Shown: positions 33,483 to 46,440, counted from the stretch's first letter. The stretch: 64,000 nucleotides of DNA from Naasia sp. SYSU D00948 (GCF_017916515.1 NZ_JAFMTA010000001.1:2221127-2285126), one strand, 5' to 3'. Made by a program: numbers and translations. The notes: a model not told the origin generated them from the sequence alone.

Positions 33483-36400
33483 ATGTACCCCAAGGACCGG
33501 CCGGCCGAGCACACGGGTGCCGCGTTCGGCATCGCCCCGTCGCCCCGCTTCCCTGACATCGAGGAGGAGATCCTCGCCTACTGGGCGCAGGACGGCACCT
33601 TCCAGGCCTCCATCGACCGCCGCCAGGGCGCGCCCGAGTGGGTGTTCTACGACGGGCCTCCGTTCGCGAACGGCCTGCCGCACTACGGCCACCTGCTGAC
33701 CGGGTACGCCAAGGACGTGTTCCCTCGCTACCAGACGATGCGCGGCAAGCAGGTGCACCGCCGGTTCGGATGGGACACCCACGGGCTGCCCGCGGAGCTC
33801 GAGGCGATGCGCCAGCTCGGCATCACTCGCAAGGACGAGATCGAGGCGATGGGCGTCGAGGCGTTCAACGCCGAGGCCCGGGCATCGGTGCTGCGCTACA
33901 CGCAGGAGTGGGAGGAGTACGTCACCCGCTCCGCCCGCTGGGTCGACTTCGAGAACGACTACAAGACGCTCGACATCACGTTCATGGAGAGCGTGCTGTG
34001 GGCGTTCAGACAGCTCTACGACAAGGGCCTCGCCTACGAGGGCTTCCGGGTGCTCCCGTACTGCTGGAACGACGAGACGCCCCTGTCGAACCACGAGCTG
34101 CGGATGGACGACGACGTCTACCAGCAGCGGCAGGACCAGACGGTGACCGTCACGTTCCCGCTCGTCGGCACCAAGGCCGAGAGCATGGGCCTCACCGGCA
34201 CGCGCGCCCTCGCCTGGACGACGACGCCCTGGACGCTGCCGACGAACGCCGCACTCGCGGTCGGACCGGACATCGAGTACGCGGTCCTGCGCGCCGGTCC
34301 CAACGGGACTCCGGACTCGCAGGCGCCCGACGGGCTCCCCAACGACATCGGCGAGTACCCGCCGCTCGACCGTGAGGTCCTCGGCGCGGACTACCTCCTC
34401 GCGAGGGCGCTCGTGCGCAACTACGCGAAGGACCTCGGCTACGACACCCCGGAGGAGGCGGAGGCCGCGATCGAGCGGACCTTCCTCGGCCGCGAGCTCG
34501 AGGGCATCGACTACGACCCCATCTGGGACTGGTACGCCGACGTCGAGAAGTGGGGGATGCAGAACGCCTGGCGCATCCTCGTCGCCGACTACGTGACGAC
34601 GAGCGAGGGCACGGGCATCGTCCACCAGGCACCCGCGTACGGCGAGGACGACCAGGTCGTCTGCACGGCCGCGGGCATCCCGACGATCATGTCCGTCGAC
34701 GACGGCGCCCGGTTCCTTCCGATGTTCGGCGAGATCGCCGGCATGCAGGTGTTCGAGGCGAACAAGCCGATCACCCGTGACCTCAAGGCCCGCGGCCGGC
34801 TGCTGCGCCAGGCGAGCTACGAGCACCCGTACCCGCACTGCTGGCGCTGCCGGAAGCCGCTCATCTACAAGGCCGTGTCGAGCTGGTTCGTCCGCGTGAC
34901 GGAGTTCCGCGAGCGGATGGAGCAGCTCAACCAGCAGATCACCTGGGTGCCGGAGAACGTCAAGGACGGCCAGTTCGGCAAGTGGCTGTCGGGCGCCCGC
35001 GACTGGTCGATCTCCCGCAACCGGTACTGGGGCAGCCCGATCCCGGTGTGGAAGAGCGACGACCCCGAGTACCCGCGCGTCGACGTCTACGGCTCCCTCG
35101 ACGAGATCGAGCGCGACTTCGGCGTCCGGCCCACCGACCTGCACCGCCCGTTCATCGACGAGCTGACCCGGCCGAACCCCGACGACCCGACGGGCCGGAG
35201 CACCATGCGCCGCATCCCGGACGTCCTCGACGTCTGGTTCGACTCCGGGTCCATGCCGTTCGCGCAGGTGCACTACCCGTTCGAGAACGCGGACTGGTTC
35301 GACACCCACAGCCCCGCGGACTTCATCGTCGAGTACATCGGTCAGACGCGCGGCTGGTTCTACACGCTGCACACCCTCTCGACCGCGCTGTTCGATCGGC
35401 CGGCCTTCAAGAACGTCGTGAGCCACGGCATCGTGCTCGGCAACGACGGCCAGAAGATGTCCAAGAGCCTGCGCAACTACCCCGACGTGTCCGAGGTCTT
35501 CGCGCGCGACGGCTCGGACGCCATGCGCTGGTTCCTCATGTCGAGCCCGGTCCTGCGGGGCGGCAACCTGATCGTCACCGAGGAGGGCATCCGCGAGGGC
35601 GTGCGCCAGCTGCTGCTGCCGCTCTGGAGCACGTACTACTTCTTCACCCTCTACGCGAACGCGGCGGGCGGACCGGATGGCGAGGGGTACGAGGCGCGCA
35701 TCCGCACCGACTCGGCCGACGTCCTCGACCGCTACGTGCTCGCGAAGCTGCGGGACCTCGTCGAGACGGTCACGGCCGAGCTCGACGCCCTCGACGCGAG
35801 CAACGCCGCGCAGAACCTCCGCGAGTTCGCCGACGTCCTGACCAACTGGTACGTGCGGCGCAGCCGGGACCGGTTCTGGGAGGGCGACCGGGACGCCTTC
35901 GACACCCTCTACACGGTGCTCGAGACGCTCGCCCGGCTCACCGCGCCGCTGCTCCCGCTCACCGCCGAGAAGGTGTGGCGGGGCCTGACAGGGGAGCGGA
36001 GCGTCCACCTGACGGACTGGCCGGACGCCGTCACGTTCCCGGCCGACGAGGTCCTCGTCCGCGACATGGACCGGATCCGGTCGATCACCTCGGCGGCTCT
36101 CGCGCTGCGCAAGCAGGCGGGGCTCCGGGTGCGTCTCCCGCTCGCGGGACTGACCGTCGTCACCGCGGACGCGGATCGGCTGCGCCCGTTCGAGGCCATC
36201 CTCCGCGACGAGCTCAACCTCAAGTCGATCACGCTGACCGACCTCGCTGCCACGAGCGCCGAGGCGTTCGGGATCACCACGCGCCTGACGGTCAACGCGC
36301 GCGCCCTCGGGCCGCGCATCGGCAAGGACGTCCAGCGGGTAATCAAGGCGGCCAAGAGCGGGGACTGGAGCCGCGAGGGCGACACCGTGACGGCCGGGGA

Positions 36401-36848
36401 CGTCGAGCTGCTGCCCGGCGAGTACGACCTCGCGCTCGAGATCGCGGGCGACTCCGAGTCCGCCATCGCCCTGCTGCCGGGCGGCGGATTCCTGCTCCTC
36501 GACACGGCCCTGACGCCGGAGCTCGAGGCGGAGGGCCACGCCCGTGACCTCATCCGCGACATCCAGCAGGCGCGCCGGGCGGCGGGTCTCGACGTGTCGG
36601 ACCGGATCGAGCTGCGCTTCGAGGGCGACGGGGACCTGGGCGAGGTGCTCGAGTCCTTCAGCGACCTGGTCCGCTCCGAGACCCTGGCGCTGAGCATCGA
36701 GTTCGCGCCGGCCGGATCCGGGTCCAACGATCGCGTCATGACCTGGGCCGACGGGCACCTGACGCACCTCAAGGCCGGCAGCTGGGGCGCCGCGGACGGC
36801 GGCCGGTTCGAGCTGCGCAAGGCGGGACGGATGGTGAGCAATGTCTGA
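33483..36848 (+). CDS. ileS: isoleucyl-tRNA synthetase
   Basis: 1121 residues, the length of the long, eukaryote-like form typical of mupirocin-tolerant enzymes. HYGH at 67-70 ([12 protein letters not shown]) replaces HIGH, and KMSKS ([14 protein letters not shown]) lies near 659. The ATG at 33483 has AGGAG within the T-box leader. The editing domain lies between the two signatures; a C-terminal zinc-finger region typical of bacterial IleS is not obvious in the tail. It is the first gene of a run with folC (8-base overlap), a DUF4233 gene and ndk. Confidence 0.96.
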   Translation: MYPKDRPAEHTGAAFGIAPSPRFPDIEEEILAYWAQDGTFQASIDRRQGAPEWVFYDGPPFANGLPHYGHLLTGYAKDVFPRYQTMRGKQVHRRFGWDTHGLPAELEAMRQLGITRKDEIEAMGVEAFNAEARASVLRYTQEWEEYVTRSARWVDFENDYKTLDITFMESVLWAFRQLYDKGLAYEGFRVLPYCWNDETPLSNHELRMDDDVYQQRQDQTVTVTFPLVGTKAESMGLTGTRALAWTTTPWTLPTNAALAVGPDIEYAVLRAGPNGTPDSQAPDGLPNDIGEYPPLDREVLGADYLLARALVRNYAKDLGYDTPEEAEAAIERTFLGRELEGIDYDPIWDWYADVEKWGMQNAWRILVADYVTTSEGTGIVHQAPAYGEDDQVVCTAAGIPTIMSVDDGARFLPMFGEIAGMQVFEANKPITRDLKARGRLLRQASYEHPYPHCWRCRKPLIYKAVSSWFVRVTEFRERMEQLNQQITWVPENVKDGQFGKWLSGARDWSISRNRYWGSPIPVWKSDDPEYPRVDVYGSLDEIERDFGVRPTDLHRPFIDELTRPNPDDPTGRSTMRRIPDVLDVWFDSGSMPFAQVHYPFENADWFDTHSPADFIVEYIGQTRGWFYTLHTLSTALFDRPAFKNVVSHGIVLGNDGQKMSKSLRNYPDVSEVFARDGSDAMRWFLMSSPVLRGGNLIVTEEGIREGVRQLLLPLWSTYYFFTLYANAAGGPDGEGYEARIRTDSADVLDRYVLAKLRDLVETVTAELDALDASNAAQNLREFADVLTNWYVRRSRDRFWEGDRDAFDTLYTVLETLARLTAPLLPLTAEKVWRGLTGERSVHLTDWPDAVTFPADEVLVRDMDRIRSITSAALALRKQAGLRVRLPLAGLTVVTADADRLRPFEAILRDELNLKSITLTDLAATSAEAFGITTRLTVNARALGPRIGKDVQRVIKAAKSGDWSREGDTVTAGDVELLPGEYDLALEIAGDSESAIALLPGGGFLLLDTALTPELEAEGHARDLIRDIQQARRAAGLDVSDRIELRFEGDGDLGEVLESFSDLVRSETLALSIEFAPAGSGSNDRVMTWADGHLTHLKAGSWGAADGGRFELRKAGRMVSNV

Positions 36849-38328
36849 GCGGGACGAGTCGATGCCGGAGCGCGACCCGATGTCGGACCCCGACGAGCAG
36901 GCGTTCGGCGAGGACGAGCCCTCGTTCGGACCGGAGGGCCTGGAGCTCGGCCCCGACACCCCGGAGTTCGGACCCGAGGCGACGGAGGAGGACCGCGAGG
37001 AGGCCGATCGGGTCTACGAGGAGCTGCTCGAGCGGCTCGGTGAGGGCAGCCCCCAGCCGCGTCTCGAGCCGGTCCGCCGGGCCGTCGAGCTGCTCGGCGA
37101 TCCGCATCGCGCGCATGCGGTCATCCACGTCACGGGCACGAACGGCAAGACCAGCACGAGCCGGATGATCGAGAGCCTGCTGCGAGCGCACGGCCTCCGC
37201 ACGGGGCTCCTCACGAGTCCGCACCTCGTCCGCTTCAACGAGCGCATCCTCATCGACGGGGAGCCGATCTCCGACGAGCGGCTCGTCGCGAACTGGAACG
37301 ACATCCAGCCCTACCTGCGCATGGTGGACGACGCGCTCGAGAAGGAGGGCGAGCCGCGGCTCACCTTCTTCGAGGCGATCGTGATCCTCGCCTTCGCCGC
37401 GTTCGCCGACGCTCCCGTCGACGTCGCCGTCGTCGAGGTCGGCATGGGCGGCGAGTGGGACGCGACCAACGTGGTCGAGAGCCAGGTGGCGGTCTTCACA
37501 CCGATCGCGCTCGACCACCAGAGCCGGCTCGGAAACACCGTCGAGGAGATCGCCCGGACCAAGTCCGGCATCATCAAGCCGCTGTCCCAGGTCGTGAGCG
37601 CGGCCCAGGTGCCCGAGGTCGTCGGCGAGCTCGGTCGTGCCGCCGAGCTCACCGAGTCGAGCCTGACCGTCGAGGGGCCCGGATTCTCGGTGAGCACCGC
37701 GCCGGGCGTCGGCGGGCAGCTCGTCACGATCCGCGGCCGGGCGGGGGAGTACCGCGAGGTGTTCCTGCCCCTCTACGGGGAGCACCAGGCGCACAACGCG
37801 GCGCTCGCGGTGGCTGCGGTCGAGTCCTTCCTGGGTGGCGGCACGAGCAGGCTGGAACCCGATCTCGTCGCGGAGGGACTCGGCTCCGCCACGTCCCCCG
37901 GGCGGCTGCAGCTCGTCGGCGTGGAGCCGTCGGTGCTCGTGGACGCCGCGCACAACCCGCACGGCGCACAGTCGCTCGCCGCCGCGCTCAGCACGTACTT
38001 CTCGTTCTCGCCTGTGGTCGCCGTCGTCGGGACGCTGGAGGACAAGGACGCCGAGGGGATGCTGCGCGCACTGGAGCCGGTCGTCGACGAGTTCGTGGTC
38101 ACCACAGCACCCTCCGAGCGCGCCCTCGACGCGGACGACCTCGCCGCGATCGCGGTGAAGGTGGCCGGCGCCGACCGCGTGCGCGTCGAGCCCTCGGTCG
38201 GAGCCGCGATCGACGCGGCGCGCGACCAGGCGTCCGAGCAGGAGAACGGCGCGGTCGTCGTCTTCGGCTCCATCACCCTGGTCGGCCGGGTCCTCGAGAT
38301 CGCCGCCGACGAGAACTGGAAGCCGTAG
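36841..38328 (+). CDS. folC: folylpolyglutamate synthase / dihydrofolate synthase
   Basis: 495 residues, with a 70-residue acidic N-terminal extension ([20 protein letters not shown]) not found in most homologues. The Mur-ligase fold follows: P-loop [19 protein letters not shown] near 95-110, [16 protein letters not shown], the lysine-bearing RTKSGIIKP loop, and [10 protein letters not shown] in the C-terminal domain. It joins glutamate to dihydropteroate or tetrahydrofolate using ATP. The ATG at 36841 lies 8 bases inside the ileS frame, so translation is coupled. The stop TAG at 38326-38328 overlaps the next GTG by one base. Confidence 0.95.
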   Translation: MSERDESMPERDPMSDPDEQAFGEDEPSFGPEGLELGPDTPEFGPEATEEDREEADRVYEELLERLGEGSPQPRLEPVRRAVELLGDPHRAHAVIHVTGTNGKTSTSRMIESLLRAHGLRTGLLTSPHLVRFNERILIDGEPISDERLVANWNDIQPYLRMVDDALEKEGEPRLTFFEAIVILAFAAFADAPVDVAVVEVGMGGEWDATNVVESQVAVFTPIALDHQSRLGNTVEEIARTKSGIIKPLSQVVSAAQVPEVVGELGRAAELTESSLTVEGPGFSVSTAPGVGGQLVTIRGRAGEYREVFLPLYGEHQAHNAALAVAAVESFLGGGTSRLEPDLVAEGLGSATSPGRLQLVGVEPSVLVDAAHNPHGAQSLAAALSTYFSFSPVVAVVGTLEDKDAEGMLRALEPVVDEFVVTTAPSERALDADDLAAIAVKVAGADRVRVEPSVGAAIDAARDQASEQENGAVVVFGSITLVGRVLEIAADENWKP

Positions 38329-38696
38329 TGGCCCGGGAGCGGGCGCGTCGCCCTCGCGGGCCGCGCGGCGTCCGCGAGAGCCTCGGCACCATCGTGCTCG
38401 GCCTCGAGATCGTCGTCGTGTTCCTCGGAGCGCTCGTCGCCTGGGGCCTGAACGCGCTGCCGGCGGGCGTCGCGATCGGCGCGGGACTGGGGCTCGTCGC
38501 GCTCTCGGTGGCGGCGATCCGCACACTGGACAGCACGATCGGCGTCGTCCTCGGGTCCCTCGTGCAGGCGGTCCTGCTGCTCAGCGGGCTCCTGCTGCCC
38601 GAGCTCTACATCGTGGGAGCGCTGTTCGTCGCCCTGTGGGCGTACTGCATGATTGTGGGCGGACGGATCGACCGGCGGAACGCCGCCGCGGAGTAG
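38328..38696 (+). CDS. DUF4233 membrane protein between folC and ndk
   Basis: 122 residues: a basic N-terminus (RERARRPRGPRG) then four hydrophobic segments, including LGTIVLGLEIVVVFLGALVA and LGSLVQAVLLLSGLLLPELY. Members of DUF4233 occur in actinobacteria between folC and ndk and have no known biochemical function. The GTG at 38328 overlaps the folC stop by one base. Together with ileS-folC-ndk this is the standard actinobacterial gene order. Confidence 0.85.
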   Translation: MARERARRPRGPRGVRESLGTIVLGLEIVVVFLGALVAWGLNALPAGVAIGAGLGLVALSVAAIRTLDSTIGVVLGSLVQAVLLLSGLLLPELYIVGALFVALWAYCMIVGGRIDRRNAAAE

Positions 38697-38704
38697 GAGG
38701 AAGC

Positions 38705-39121
38705 GTGGACGTGGAAGAGACCCTGGTGCTCGTCAAGCCGGACGGGGTGGCCCGCAACCTGACGGGGGAGATCCTCCGCCGGATCGAGGCCAAGGGGTAC
38801 TCGCTCGTCGACATCAAGCTCGTCGACGCCGACCGCGAACTCCTCGCGCAGCACTACGCCGAGCACGAGGGCAAGCCGTTCTACGAGCCCCTCGTCGAGT
38901 TCATGGAGTCGGGCCCGATCGTCGCGATCCGCATCGCGGGCAACCGGGTCATCGAGGGCTTCCGCTCGCTCGCCGGCGCCACCGACCCGACGACCGCCGC
39001 GCCCGGCACGATCCGCGGCGACCTCGGCCGCGACTGGGGCCTCAAGGTACAGCAGAACCTCGTGCACGGCAGCGACTCCCGCGAGTCCGCGGAGCGCGAG
39101 CTCGCCCTCTGGTTCGGCTGA
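38705..39121 (+). CDS. ndk: nucleoside diphosphate kinase
   Basis: 138 residues. Phosphate-carrying His lies in QQNLVHGSDSRESAERELAL (NLVHGSDS is the active-site signature). VLVKPDGVARNLTGEILRRI marks the N-terminus. Transfers the terminal phosphate between NTP and NDP. GTG 38705 with AGGAGGAAGC upstream; another GTG follows two codons later and could be the start. Last gene of the ileS-folC-DUF4233 run; a family-A palindromic repeat begins 12 bases after the stop and lies between it and the convergent VKOR gene. Confidence 0.96.
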   Translation: MDVEETLVLVKPDGVARNLTGEILRRIEAKGYSLVDIKLVDADRELLAQHYAEHEGKPFYEPLVEFMESGPIVAIRIAGNRVIEGFRSLAGATDPTTAAPGTIRGDLGRDWGLKVQQNLVHGSDSRESAERELALWFG

Positions 39122-39132
39122 CCTTCATCCGT

Positions 39133-39189
39133 CGAGATGCCACGTGGTGCTCCCATCCGCGAGGAATGGGGACATCAGGTGGCATCTCG
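39133..39189 (+). repeat. 57-bp palindromic repeat, family A copy 2
   Basis: CGAGATGCCACGTGG at the left pairs with the right arm CAGGTGGCATCTCG. Between convergent genes ndk and VKOR. The centre CATCCGCGAGGAATG is the same as in copies 3 and 4. Confidence 0.85.
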
Positions 39190-39236
39190 GCTGTGAGGGA
39201 GACCCTCCCGACCGCGGGACGCCCGGCTCGAGACGG

Positions 39237-39917
39237 TCAGCCGAAGAGGACCGTCGGCAGCAGCGGGAAGTTGACCAGGATGATCGCGACGATCACGAGG
39301 TAGTTCAGCAGGACGAGCAGCCAGGTCCACTTCAGCGCCTGCCGGAACAGCGAGGCGGCGCCCTCGGGCAGGCCCAGGTTGTGCCCCAGGTTGTACACCG
39401 TCCCGTACCAGAACAGCGGGATGGTGGCCAGCCAGACGAGCATGCAGTACGGGCAGAGCGTCCCGATCACGAACACCGTCTGCGTCATCAGCCAGTGGAT
39501 GAACACGACCGCGGCCAGCAGTCCGAGGTTGAACAGGATCCAGAACCACCGGGCGAACCGGGCGCCCGCCAGCATGGCGACCCCGACCGCGACCGGCGCG
39601 ACGAAGGCCATCATCCCGATCATCGGATTCGGGAAGCCGAACAGGGAGCCCTGCCAACTCTGGATGACCGGTCCGCAGGACACGAACGGGTTGATGTCGC
39701 AGCTGAGCGGGACGTCGGGATTCGTGATCAGCGCGAAGCGCTCGATGGTCAGCTGGAACGAGCCGTAGAGGCCGACCAGGCCGGTCACGATGAACAGGAT
39801 GGCGATGGCGACCGGCCCGCGCACCGGGACAAGTCGGGCCTCGGCGCCTCGTGCCTCCGCCTCACCGGGCTCCGCCGGGCGCTCCCGCGCCGGTGTCTGC
39901 GCCGTCATGCGAGGCAT
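39237..39917 (-). CDS. vitamin K epoxide reductase (VKOR) family membrane protein
   Basis: 226 residues with about five transmembrane helices. The catalytic CxxC is LCPYCML (Cys155, Cys158) in a helix, and the loop pair Cys73 and Cys81 lies in VPLSCDINPFVSCGPVI, so all four redox Cys are present. Bacterial VKORs regenerate oxidised DsbA-like proteins by passing electrons to quinone. The start could be ATG 39917 or 39908; neither has a strong ribosome site. The gene is not next to a DsbA/thioredoxin partner in this window. It converges with ndk. Confidence 0.93.
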   Translation of the reverse strand: MPRMTAQTPARERPAEPGEAEARGAEARLVPVRGPVAIAILFIVTGLVGLYGSFQLTIERFALITNPDVPLSCDINPFVSCGPVIQSWQGSLFGFPNPMIGMMAFVAPVAVGVAMLAGARFARWFWILFNLGLLAAVVFIHWLMTQTVFVIGTLCPYCMLVWLATIPLFWYGTVYNLGHNLGLPEGAASLFRQALKWTWLLVLLNYLVIVAIILVNFPLLPTVLFG

Positions 39918-39987
39918 TCTCGCACGGGAATCCTCCGCCGAAGACCGCGCAGCGCCCTGCTTCCGCCTGCCTCGGGGCGCCGCATGC

Positions 39988-39993
39988 GATAAT
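39988..39993 (+). promoter_or_regulatory. GATAAT -10 element upstream of rne
   Basis: GATAAT preceded by G-rich DNA, about 210 bases before the rne start. If used, it gives a 5' leader of about 200 bases. Long leaders are used for RNase E autoregulation in other bacteria; here this is a suggestion only. A small hairpin-rich region (GGGCAGGGCCCACC) occurs in the leader. Confidence 0.45.
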
Positions 39994-40200
39994 CGATCTC
40001 AGACCTGCGCCGCGCGCAGGGCGAACGACTTTCCCCGGTGCGCCGAGGCGCTGCCCGGGGCGCGGATCACGGATCCGCTGGGCGTCCCGCGACGCCCGCG
40101 AGCGAACAGCTCGGGAGAAGATTTGTGAGGTGGGCAGGGCCCACCGCGAAGCACGGGATGTGGCGGCGCGGACGTCGCACCCGCGAGGAGTGCACCAGCG

Positions 40201-42708
<2,508 letters not shown>

Positions 42709-42733
42709 CGGGACACGCGTCCCGAAGGACTCT

Positions 42734-42790
42734 CGAAATGCCACTTGGTGTCCTCATCCGCGAGGAATGGGGACACCAACTGGCATCTCG
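42734..42790 (+). repeat. 57-bp palindromic repeat, family A copy 3
   Basis: CGAAATGCCACTTGGTGTC at the left pairs with GGACACCAACTGGCATCTCG at the right. 25 bases after the rne stop, so it may terminate the rne message. Confidence 0.85.
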
Positions 42791-42808
42791 GCGGGTTTCG
42801 AGCGGCGT

Positions 42809-42888
42809 GCGTTCGACAGGCGGAATCGCCTCCGCCAGGCCGCGCGTCGCCGTGTCCGGCTGTTGACGGCGTTCCTGCCTGTTGAGCG
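42809..42888 (-). repeat. 80-bp palindrome, family B copy 2 (diverged)
   Basis: In reverse orientation to 33145-33223. The right arm TGCCTGTTGAGCG is kept, the left arm is changed (CGTTCGACAGGC), and the centre keeps the CCGTGTCCGGC-type block. It lies between family A copies 3 and 4. Confidence 0.6.
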
Positions 42889-42903
42889 CGAGACGAGGGT
42901 CCT

Positions 42904-42960
42904 CGAAGTGCCAGTTGGTGTCCCCATCCGTGAGTATTGGGGACACCAAGTGGCATCTCG
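42904..42960 (+). repeat. 57-bp palindromic repeat, family A copy 4
   Basis: CGAAGTGCCAGTTGG pairs with CCAAGTGGCATCTCG. It differs from copy 3 at several stem positions but keeps pairing through partner changes in part of the stem. Located before the stop of the convergent DUF4031 gene. Confidence 0.85.
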
Positions 42961-43015
42961 GCGGGACCCGGATACGCAGAACCGGGTGCCCGGACGAGGC
43001 GGGGGAGCGGAGCGC

Positions 43016-43279
43016 TCAGCGGTCCTTCGCGCGCACCCGGAGGCCGCTCGCCGTCAGGCGGCGCACCAGCTCGCCGCCGGAGACCGGCTCGGCGCCCGCC
43101 GCGATGAGGTCCGCGACCCGGTGCTCGGGGACGTCGTAGTGGTCGCGGTCGAAGCTGCGGCGGGGGACCTCGTTGAGCCTCGCGAACTCGTGCAGCTCCT
43201 CCAGGGACGTGTCGCTGACGAGGTGCGCCCAGACAGTCCCGTGAGCGGGCCACATCGCCCGGTCGATGAGCACCGCCAT
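43016..43279 (-). CDS. DUF4031 protein, probably translated from a leaderless message
   Basis: 87 residues, starting MAVLIDRAMWPAHGTVWAHL. The family is common in actinobacteria, without known function. ATG 43279 has no ribosome site, but TACAAT at 43291-43286 lies exactly 6 bases upstream, the placement of a -10 element when transcription begins at the ATG itself. Divergent from rplU and convergent with the repeat cluster downstream of rne. Confidence 0.75.
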   Translation of the reverse strand: MAVLIDRAMWPAHGTVWAHLVSDTSLEELHEFARLNEVPRRSFDRDHYDVPEHRVADLIAAGAEPVSGGELVRRLTASGLRVRAKDR

Positions 43280-43285
43280 GGCAGA

Positions 43286-43291
43286 ATTGTA
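43286..43291 (-). promoter_or_regulatory. TACAAT -10 element for a leaderless DUF4031 message
   Basis: The hexamer ends 6 bases before the ATG at 43279, which puts the first transcribed base at or near the A of the start codon. Confidence 0.6.
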
Positions 43292-43456
43292 GGAGCGGGC
43301 GTTCCGCGGCATCGGCCGGCGGGAAGTGCCGGCGGGCGACGTGATTGCCGGGGCCCTCGGGATCGGGTAGTCTAGATCGTCGGTGTGCGCGGCCGTGCCC
43401 GCACCGAGTCTTCGCCGCGGCGGCCCCGCGGGACATCATCACAGATTGGCTGGAAC

Positions 43457-43765
43457 GTGGTTTACGCAGTTGTGCGCGCCGGCGGGCGTCAGGAGAAGGT
43501 CGAGGTCGGCTCGATCGTCACGCTCGACCGCATCAAGGCGGACGAGCAGGGCAACGTGACCCTCGCACCGGTGCTTCTCGTCGACGGGAACACCGTCACG
43601 TCCGACGCTTCGGCGCTCGCGAAGGTCACCGTCACCGCCGAGGTGCTGGGCGACCTGCGCGGCAAGAAGATCATCATTCAGAAGTTCAAGAACAAGACCG
43701 GCTACAAGAAGCGCCAGGGCCACCGCCAGGAGCTCACGCGGGTCAAGATCACCGGCATCAAGTAG
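43457..43765 (+). CDS. rplU: ribosomal protein bL21
   Basis: 102 residues, normal length. [19 protein letters not shown] starts the conserved N-terminus and [20 protein letters not shown] is the L21 RNA-binding signature. Sits on domain II of 23S rRNA. GTG 43457, weak ribosome site; a TAGTCTAG-type -10 lies near 43369. It is followed 18 bases later by rpmA. Confidence 0.97.
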   Translation: MVYAVVRAGGRQEKVEVGSIVTLDRIKADEQGNVTLAPVLLVDGNTVTSDASALAKVTVTAEVLGDLRGKKIIIQKFKNKTGYKKRQGHRQELTRVKITGIK

Positions 43766-43783
43766 GGCTGAGAGGCATCCGAC

Positions 43784-44041
43784 ATGGCACACAAGAAGGG
43801 CGCGAGCTCCACTCGCAACGGTCGTGACTCGAACGCGCAGCGCCTCGGCGTCAAGCGCTTCGGCGGCCAGGTCGTGAGCGCCGGCGAGATCCTCGTCCGG
43901 CAGCGCGGCACCCACTTCCACCCCGGCGCGAACGTCGGCCGTGGCGGCGACGACACCCTGTTCGCCCTCGCCGCCGGCGCTGTCGAGTTCGGCCAGAAGG
44001 GCGGCCGCAAGGTCGTCAACATCGTGGCGGCCGCCGAGTAG
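43784..44041 (+). CDS. rpmA: ribosomal protein bL27
   Basis: 85 residues: [59 protein letters not shown]. The N-terminus begins directly at the mature-like AHKKGAGS form, without the Firmicutes cleaved extension. Its tail reaches the peptidyl transferase centre. Ends before a hairpin terminator at 44062-44090. Confidence 0.98.
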   Translation: MAHKKGASSTRNGRDSNAQRLGVKRFGGQVVSAGEILVRQRGTHFHPGANVGRGGDDTLFALAAGAVEFGQKGGRKVVNIVAAAE

Positions 44042-44061
44042 GCAGCTGCACGATCAGAGTT

Positions 44062-44090
44062 TGGGCGGGCCCTGGGCCCGCCCATTTCTC
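44062..44090 (+). terminator. Rho-independent terminator after rpmA
   Basis: GGGCGGGCC and GGCCCGCCC form a strong stem with a TG loop, followed by ATTTCTCTTTCT. 21 bases after the rpmA stop; obgE starts 53 bases further. Confidence 0.85.
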
Positions 44091-44142
44091 TTTCTGCCCG
44101 CCATCGTCCCTGCCCACCCGCTGAGAGCACCAGGAGGACCAC

Positions 44143-45648
44143 GTGGTCGCGACCTTCGTCGATGAGGTGACGCTGCACCTGCACGCCGGTCACGGCGGCA
44201 ACGGCTGCGTCTCGGTGCGCCGGGAGAAGTTCAAGCCGCTCGCCGGCCCGGACGGCGGCAACGGCGGCAACGGCGGGGACATCGTGCTCGTCGCGGACCC
44301 TCAGGTCACCACGCTCCTCGCCTACCACCGCGGTCCGCACCGCTCCTCCGAGAACGGGCAGCCCGGGATGGGCGACCACCGGCACGGCGCCAGCGCGGCG
44401 CCGCTGGAGCTGCCCGTGCCGGTCGGCACCGTCGTCAAGGACGCCGAGGGCAACCAGCTCGTGGACCTCGACCAGCCCGGGATGCGCTTCGTCGTCGCGC
44501 CCGGCGGCCAGGGCGGACTCGGCAACGCCGCGCTCGCGACCCCCAAGCGGAAGGCGCCCGGCTTCGCGCTGCTCGGCACGCCGGGCTGGGAGGGCGACAT
44601 TCGCCTCGAGCTCAAGACGGTCGCCGACGTCGCGCTCGTGGGCTTCCCGTCGGCCGGCAAGTCGAGCCTCGTCGCCGCGCTGTCCGCGGCTCGGCCGAAG
44701 ATCGCGGACTACCCCTTCACGACCCTGCAGCCGAACCTCGGCGTCGTGGAGGCGGGCTCCACCCGCTACACGATCGCCGACGTGCCCGGGCTCATCGAGG
44801 GCGCGAGCGAGGGACGCGGGCTCGGCCTGGAGTTCCTGCGGCACGTCGAGCGGTGCAGCGCCCTGCTGCACGTGCTCGACTGCGCGACGCTCGAGCCCGG
44901 CCGCGACCCGATCAGCGACCTCGACGTGATCCTCCGCGAGCTCGCCGCGTATCCCGTGCCCGAGGGCCAGATCCCGCTCCTGGAGCGACCGCAGCTCGTC
45001 GCGCTCAACAAGGTCGACGTCCCGGAGGCGAAGGAGCTGGCCGACCTCGTCCGGCCCGACCTCGAGGCCCGCGGCTACCGCGTGTTCGAGATCTCGACGG
45101 TCAGCCACGCGGGACTGCGCGAGCTGTCCTTCGCCCTGGCCGGGCTCGTGGAGCAGGCCCGGTCGCAGGAGGAGCCCGCGAAGCCGCGCATCGTGCTGCG
45201 GCCGAAGGCGGTGGACGAGGCCGAGTACACCGTCACCGCCGAGGGGCGCTCCGAGGGGACGCTGTACCGCATCCGCGGAGCGAAGCCCGAGCGCTGGGTG
45301 GCGCAGACGGACTTCACGAACGACGAGGCCATCGGCTTCCTCGCCGACCGGCTCGCGAAGCTCGGCGTCGAGGACGAGCTGTTCGCCAAGGGCGCCGTTC
45401 CCGGCTCGACGGTCGTCATCGGCGGCGACAACGGCGTGGTCTTCGACTGGGAGCCCGCCCTCTCGTCGGCCGCCGAGCTGATCACGAGCCCGCGCGGCAC
45501 CGACGCCCGCATCGACCGGAGCTCCCGGCCGACGCGCGGCGAGCGCCGCGAGCAGTACTTCGAGCGGATGGACGCCAAGGCGGAGGCCCGTGCCGAGCTC
45601 CAGCGGGAGCGCGAGGCCGGACTGTGGACGGAGGACGAGACAGAGTGA
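44143..45648 (+). CDS. obgE: Obg GTPase, ribosome assembly and stringent-response factor
   Basis: 501 residues. The N-terminal Gly-rich Obg domain ([20 protein letters not shown]), the G domain with [14 protein letters not shown] (G1), [20 protein letters not shown] (G3), the ALNKVD motif and a C-terminal OCT domain are all present. It binds GTP/GDP and ppGpp and acts in 50S assembly. GTG 44143 with CAGGAGG 5 bases upstream. The stop overlaps the proB start (GTGA). The order rplU-rpmA-obgE-proB-proA is a long-conserved block. Confidence 0.97.
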   Translation: MVATFVDEVTLHLHAGHGGNGCVSVRREKFKPLAGPDGGNGGNGGDIVLVADPQVTTLLAYHRGPHRSSENGQPGMGDHRHGASAAPLELPVPVGTVVKDAEGNQLVDLDQPGMRFVVAPGGQGGLGNAALATPKRKAPGFALLGTPGWEGDIRLELKTVADVALVGFPSAGKSSLVAALSAARPKIADYPFTTLQPNLGVVEAGSTRYTIADVPGLIEGASEGRGLGLEFLRHVERCSALLHVLDCATLEPGRDPISDLDVILRELAAYPVPEGQIPLLERPQLVALNKVDVPEAKELADLVRPDLEARGYRVFEISTVSHAGLRELSFALAGLVEQARSQEEPAKPRIVLRPKAVDEAEYTVTAEGRSEGTLYRIRGAKPERWVAQTDFTNDEAIGFLADRLAKLGVEDELFAKGAVPGSTVVIGGDNGVVFDWEPALSSAAELITSPRGTDARIDRSSRPTRGERREQYFERMDAKAEARAELQREREAGLWTEDETE

Positions 45649-46439
45649 CGACGGCCAGCCGGAGCGAGATCCTCGACGCGCGGCGGATCGTGGTGAAGGT
45701 GGGGTCGGCGTCGATCAGCGGCCGCAACGCCCACCAGATCGAGCCGCTCGTCGACGCCCTCGCCGAGGCCCACGCACGCGGGGCCGATGTCCTCCTCGTC
45801 TCCTCGGGTGCCATCGCCACCGGGATGCCCTACCTCGGGCTCGACTCCCGGCCCGTCGACCTCGCCACGCAGCAGGCGGCCGCCGCCGTCGGCCAGAACA
45901 TGCTCATCAACCGCTATCAGGAGCTGCTGCACCGGTACGACATCATCGGCGGCCAGGTGCTTCTCACGGCCGGGGACCTGGAGAACCCGACGCCGCGGAA
46001 GAACGCCGAGCGCGCGTTCGAGAAGATGCTCGAGCTGCGCATCCTGCCGATCGTCAATGAGAACGACACCGTGGCGACCCACGAGATCCGCTTCGGCGAC
46101 AACGACCGGCTGGCCTCGCTCGTGGCGGCGCTCGTGCGCGCCGACCTGCTCGTGCTGCTGAGCGACGTCGACGCCCTCTACACCCGTCCTCCCCAGGAGC
46201 CGGGCGCCGTGCGGATCGAGCACGTGCCCTACGGCGATCCGCTCGAGGGGGTCGTCGTGGGCTCGGTGGGCACCGGCATCGGCACGGGCGGGGCGACCAC
46301 CAAGGTCGCGGCGGCCCGCCATGCCGCGGACGCCGGGGCCGGCGTCCTGCTGACCGCCACCCGGAGCGTCTCGGCGGCGCTCCGCGGCGAGGAGGTCGGC
46401 ACCTGGTTCGACCCGCTCGTCCGGACGCCCGCGCTCTAG
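45645..46439 (+). CDS. proB: glutamate 5-kinase, short form
   Basis: 264 residues: only the amino-acid-kinase domain, without the C-terminal PUA domain present in E. coli. [38 protein letters not shown] and [20 protein letters not shown] are the kinase core. First step of proline synthesis from glutamate; feedback by proline is expected. GTG 45645 overlaps the obgE stop by 4 bases. proA begins one base after its stop. Confidence 0.96.
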   Translation: MTTASRSEILDARRIVVKVGSASISGRNAHQIEPLVDALAEAHARGADVLLVSSGAIATGMPYLGLDSRPVDLATQQAAAAVGQNMLINRYQELLHRYDIIGGQVLLTAGDLENPTPRKNAERAFEKMLELRILPIVNENDTVATHEIRFGDNDRLASLVAALVRADLLVLLSDVDALYTRPPQEPGAVRIEHVPYGDPLEGVVVGSVGTGIGTGGATTKVAAARHAADAGAGVLLTATRSVSAALRGEEVGTWFDPLVRTPAL

Positions 46440-46440
46440 A

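Noticed and set aside
33366-36959. Very long open frame (about 1200 codons) antisense to ileS
   Set aside because: It mirrors the GC-biased codons of ileS, has no ribosome site, and its Arg/Val/Asp-rich composition is that of an antisense shadow. Similar shadows oppose valS, rne and the ClpC-like gene.
42734-42960. CRISPR-like repeat cluster after rne
   Set aside because: The units are palindromic, of two different families, and also occur singly elsewhere; no leader or cas genes.
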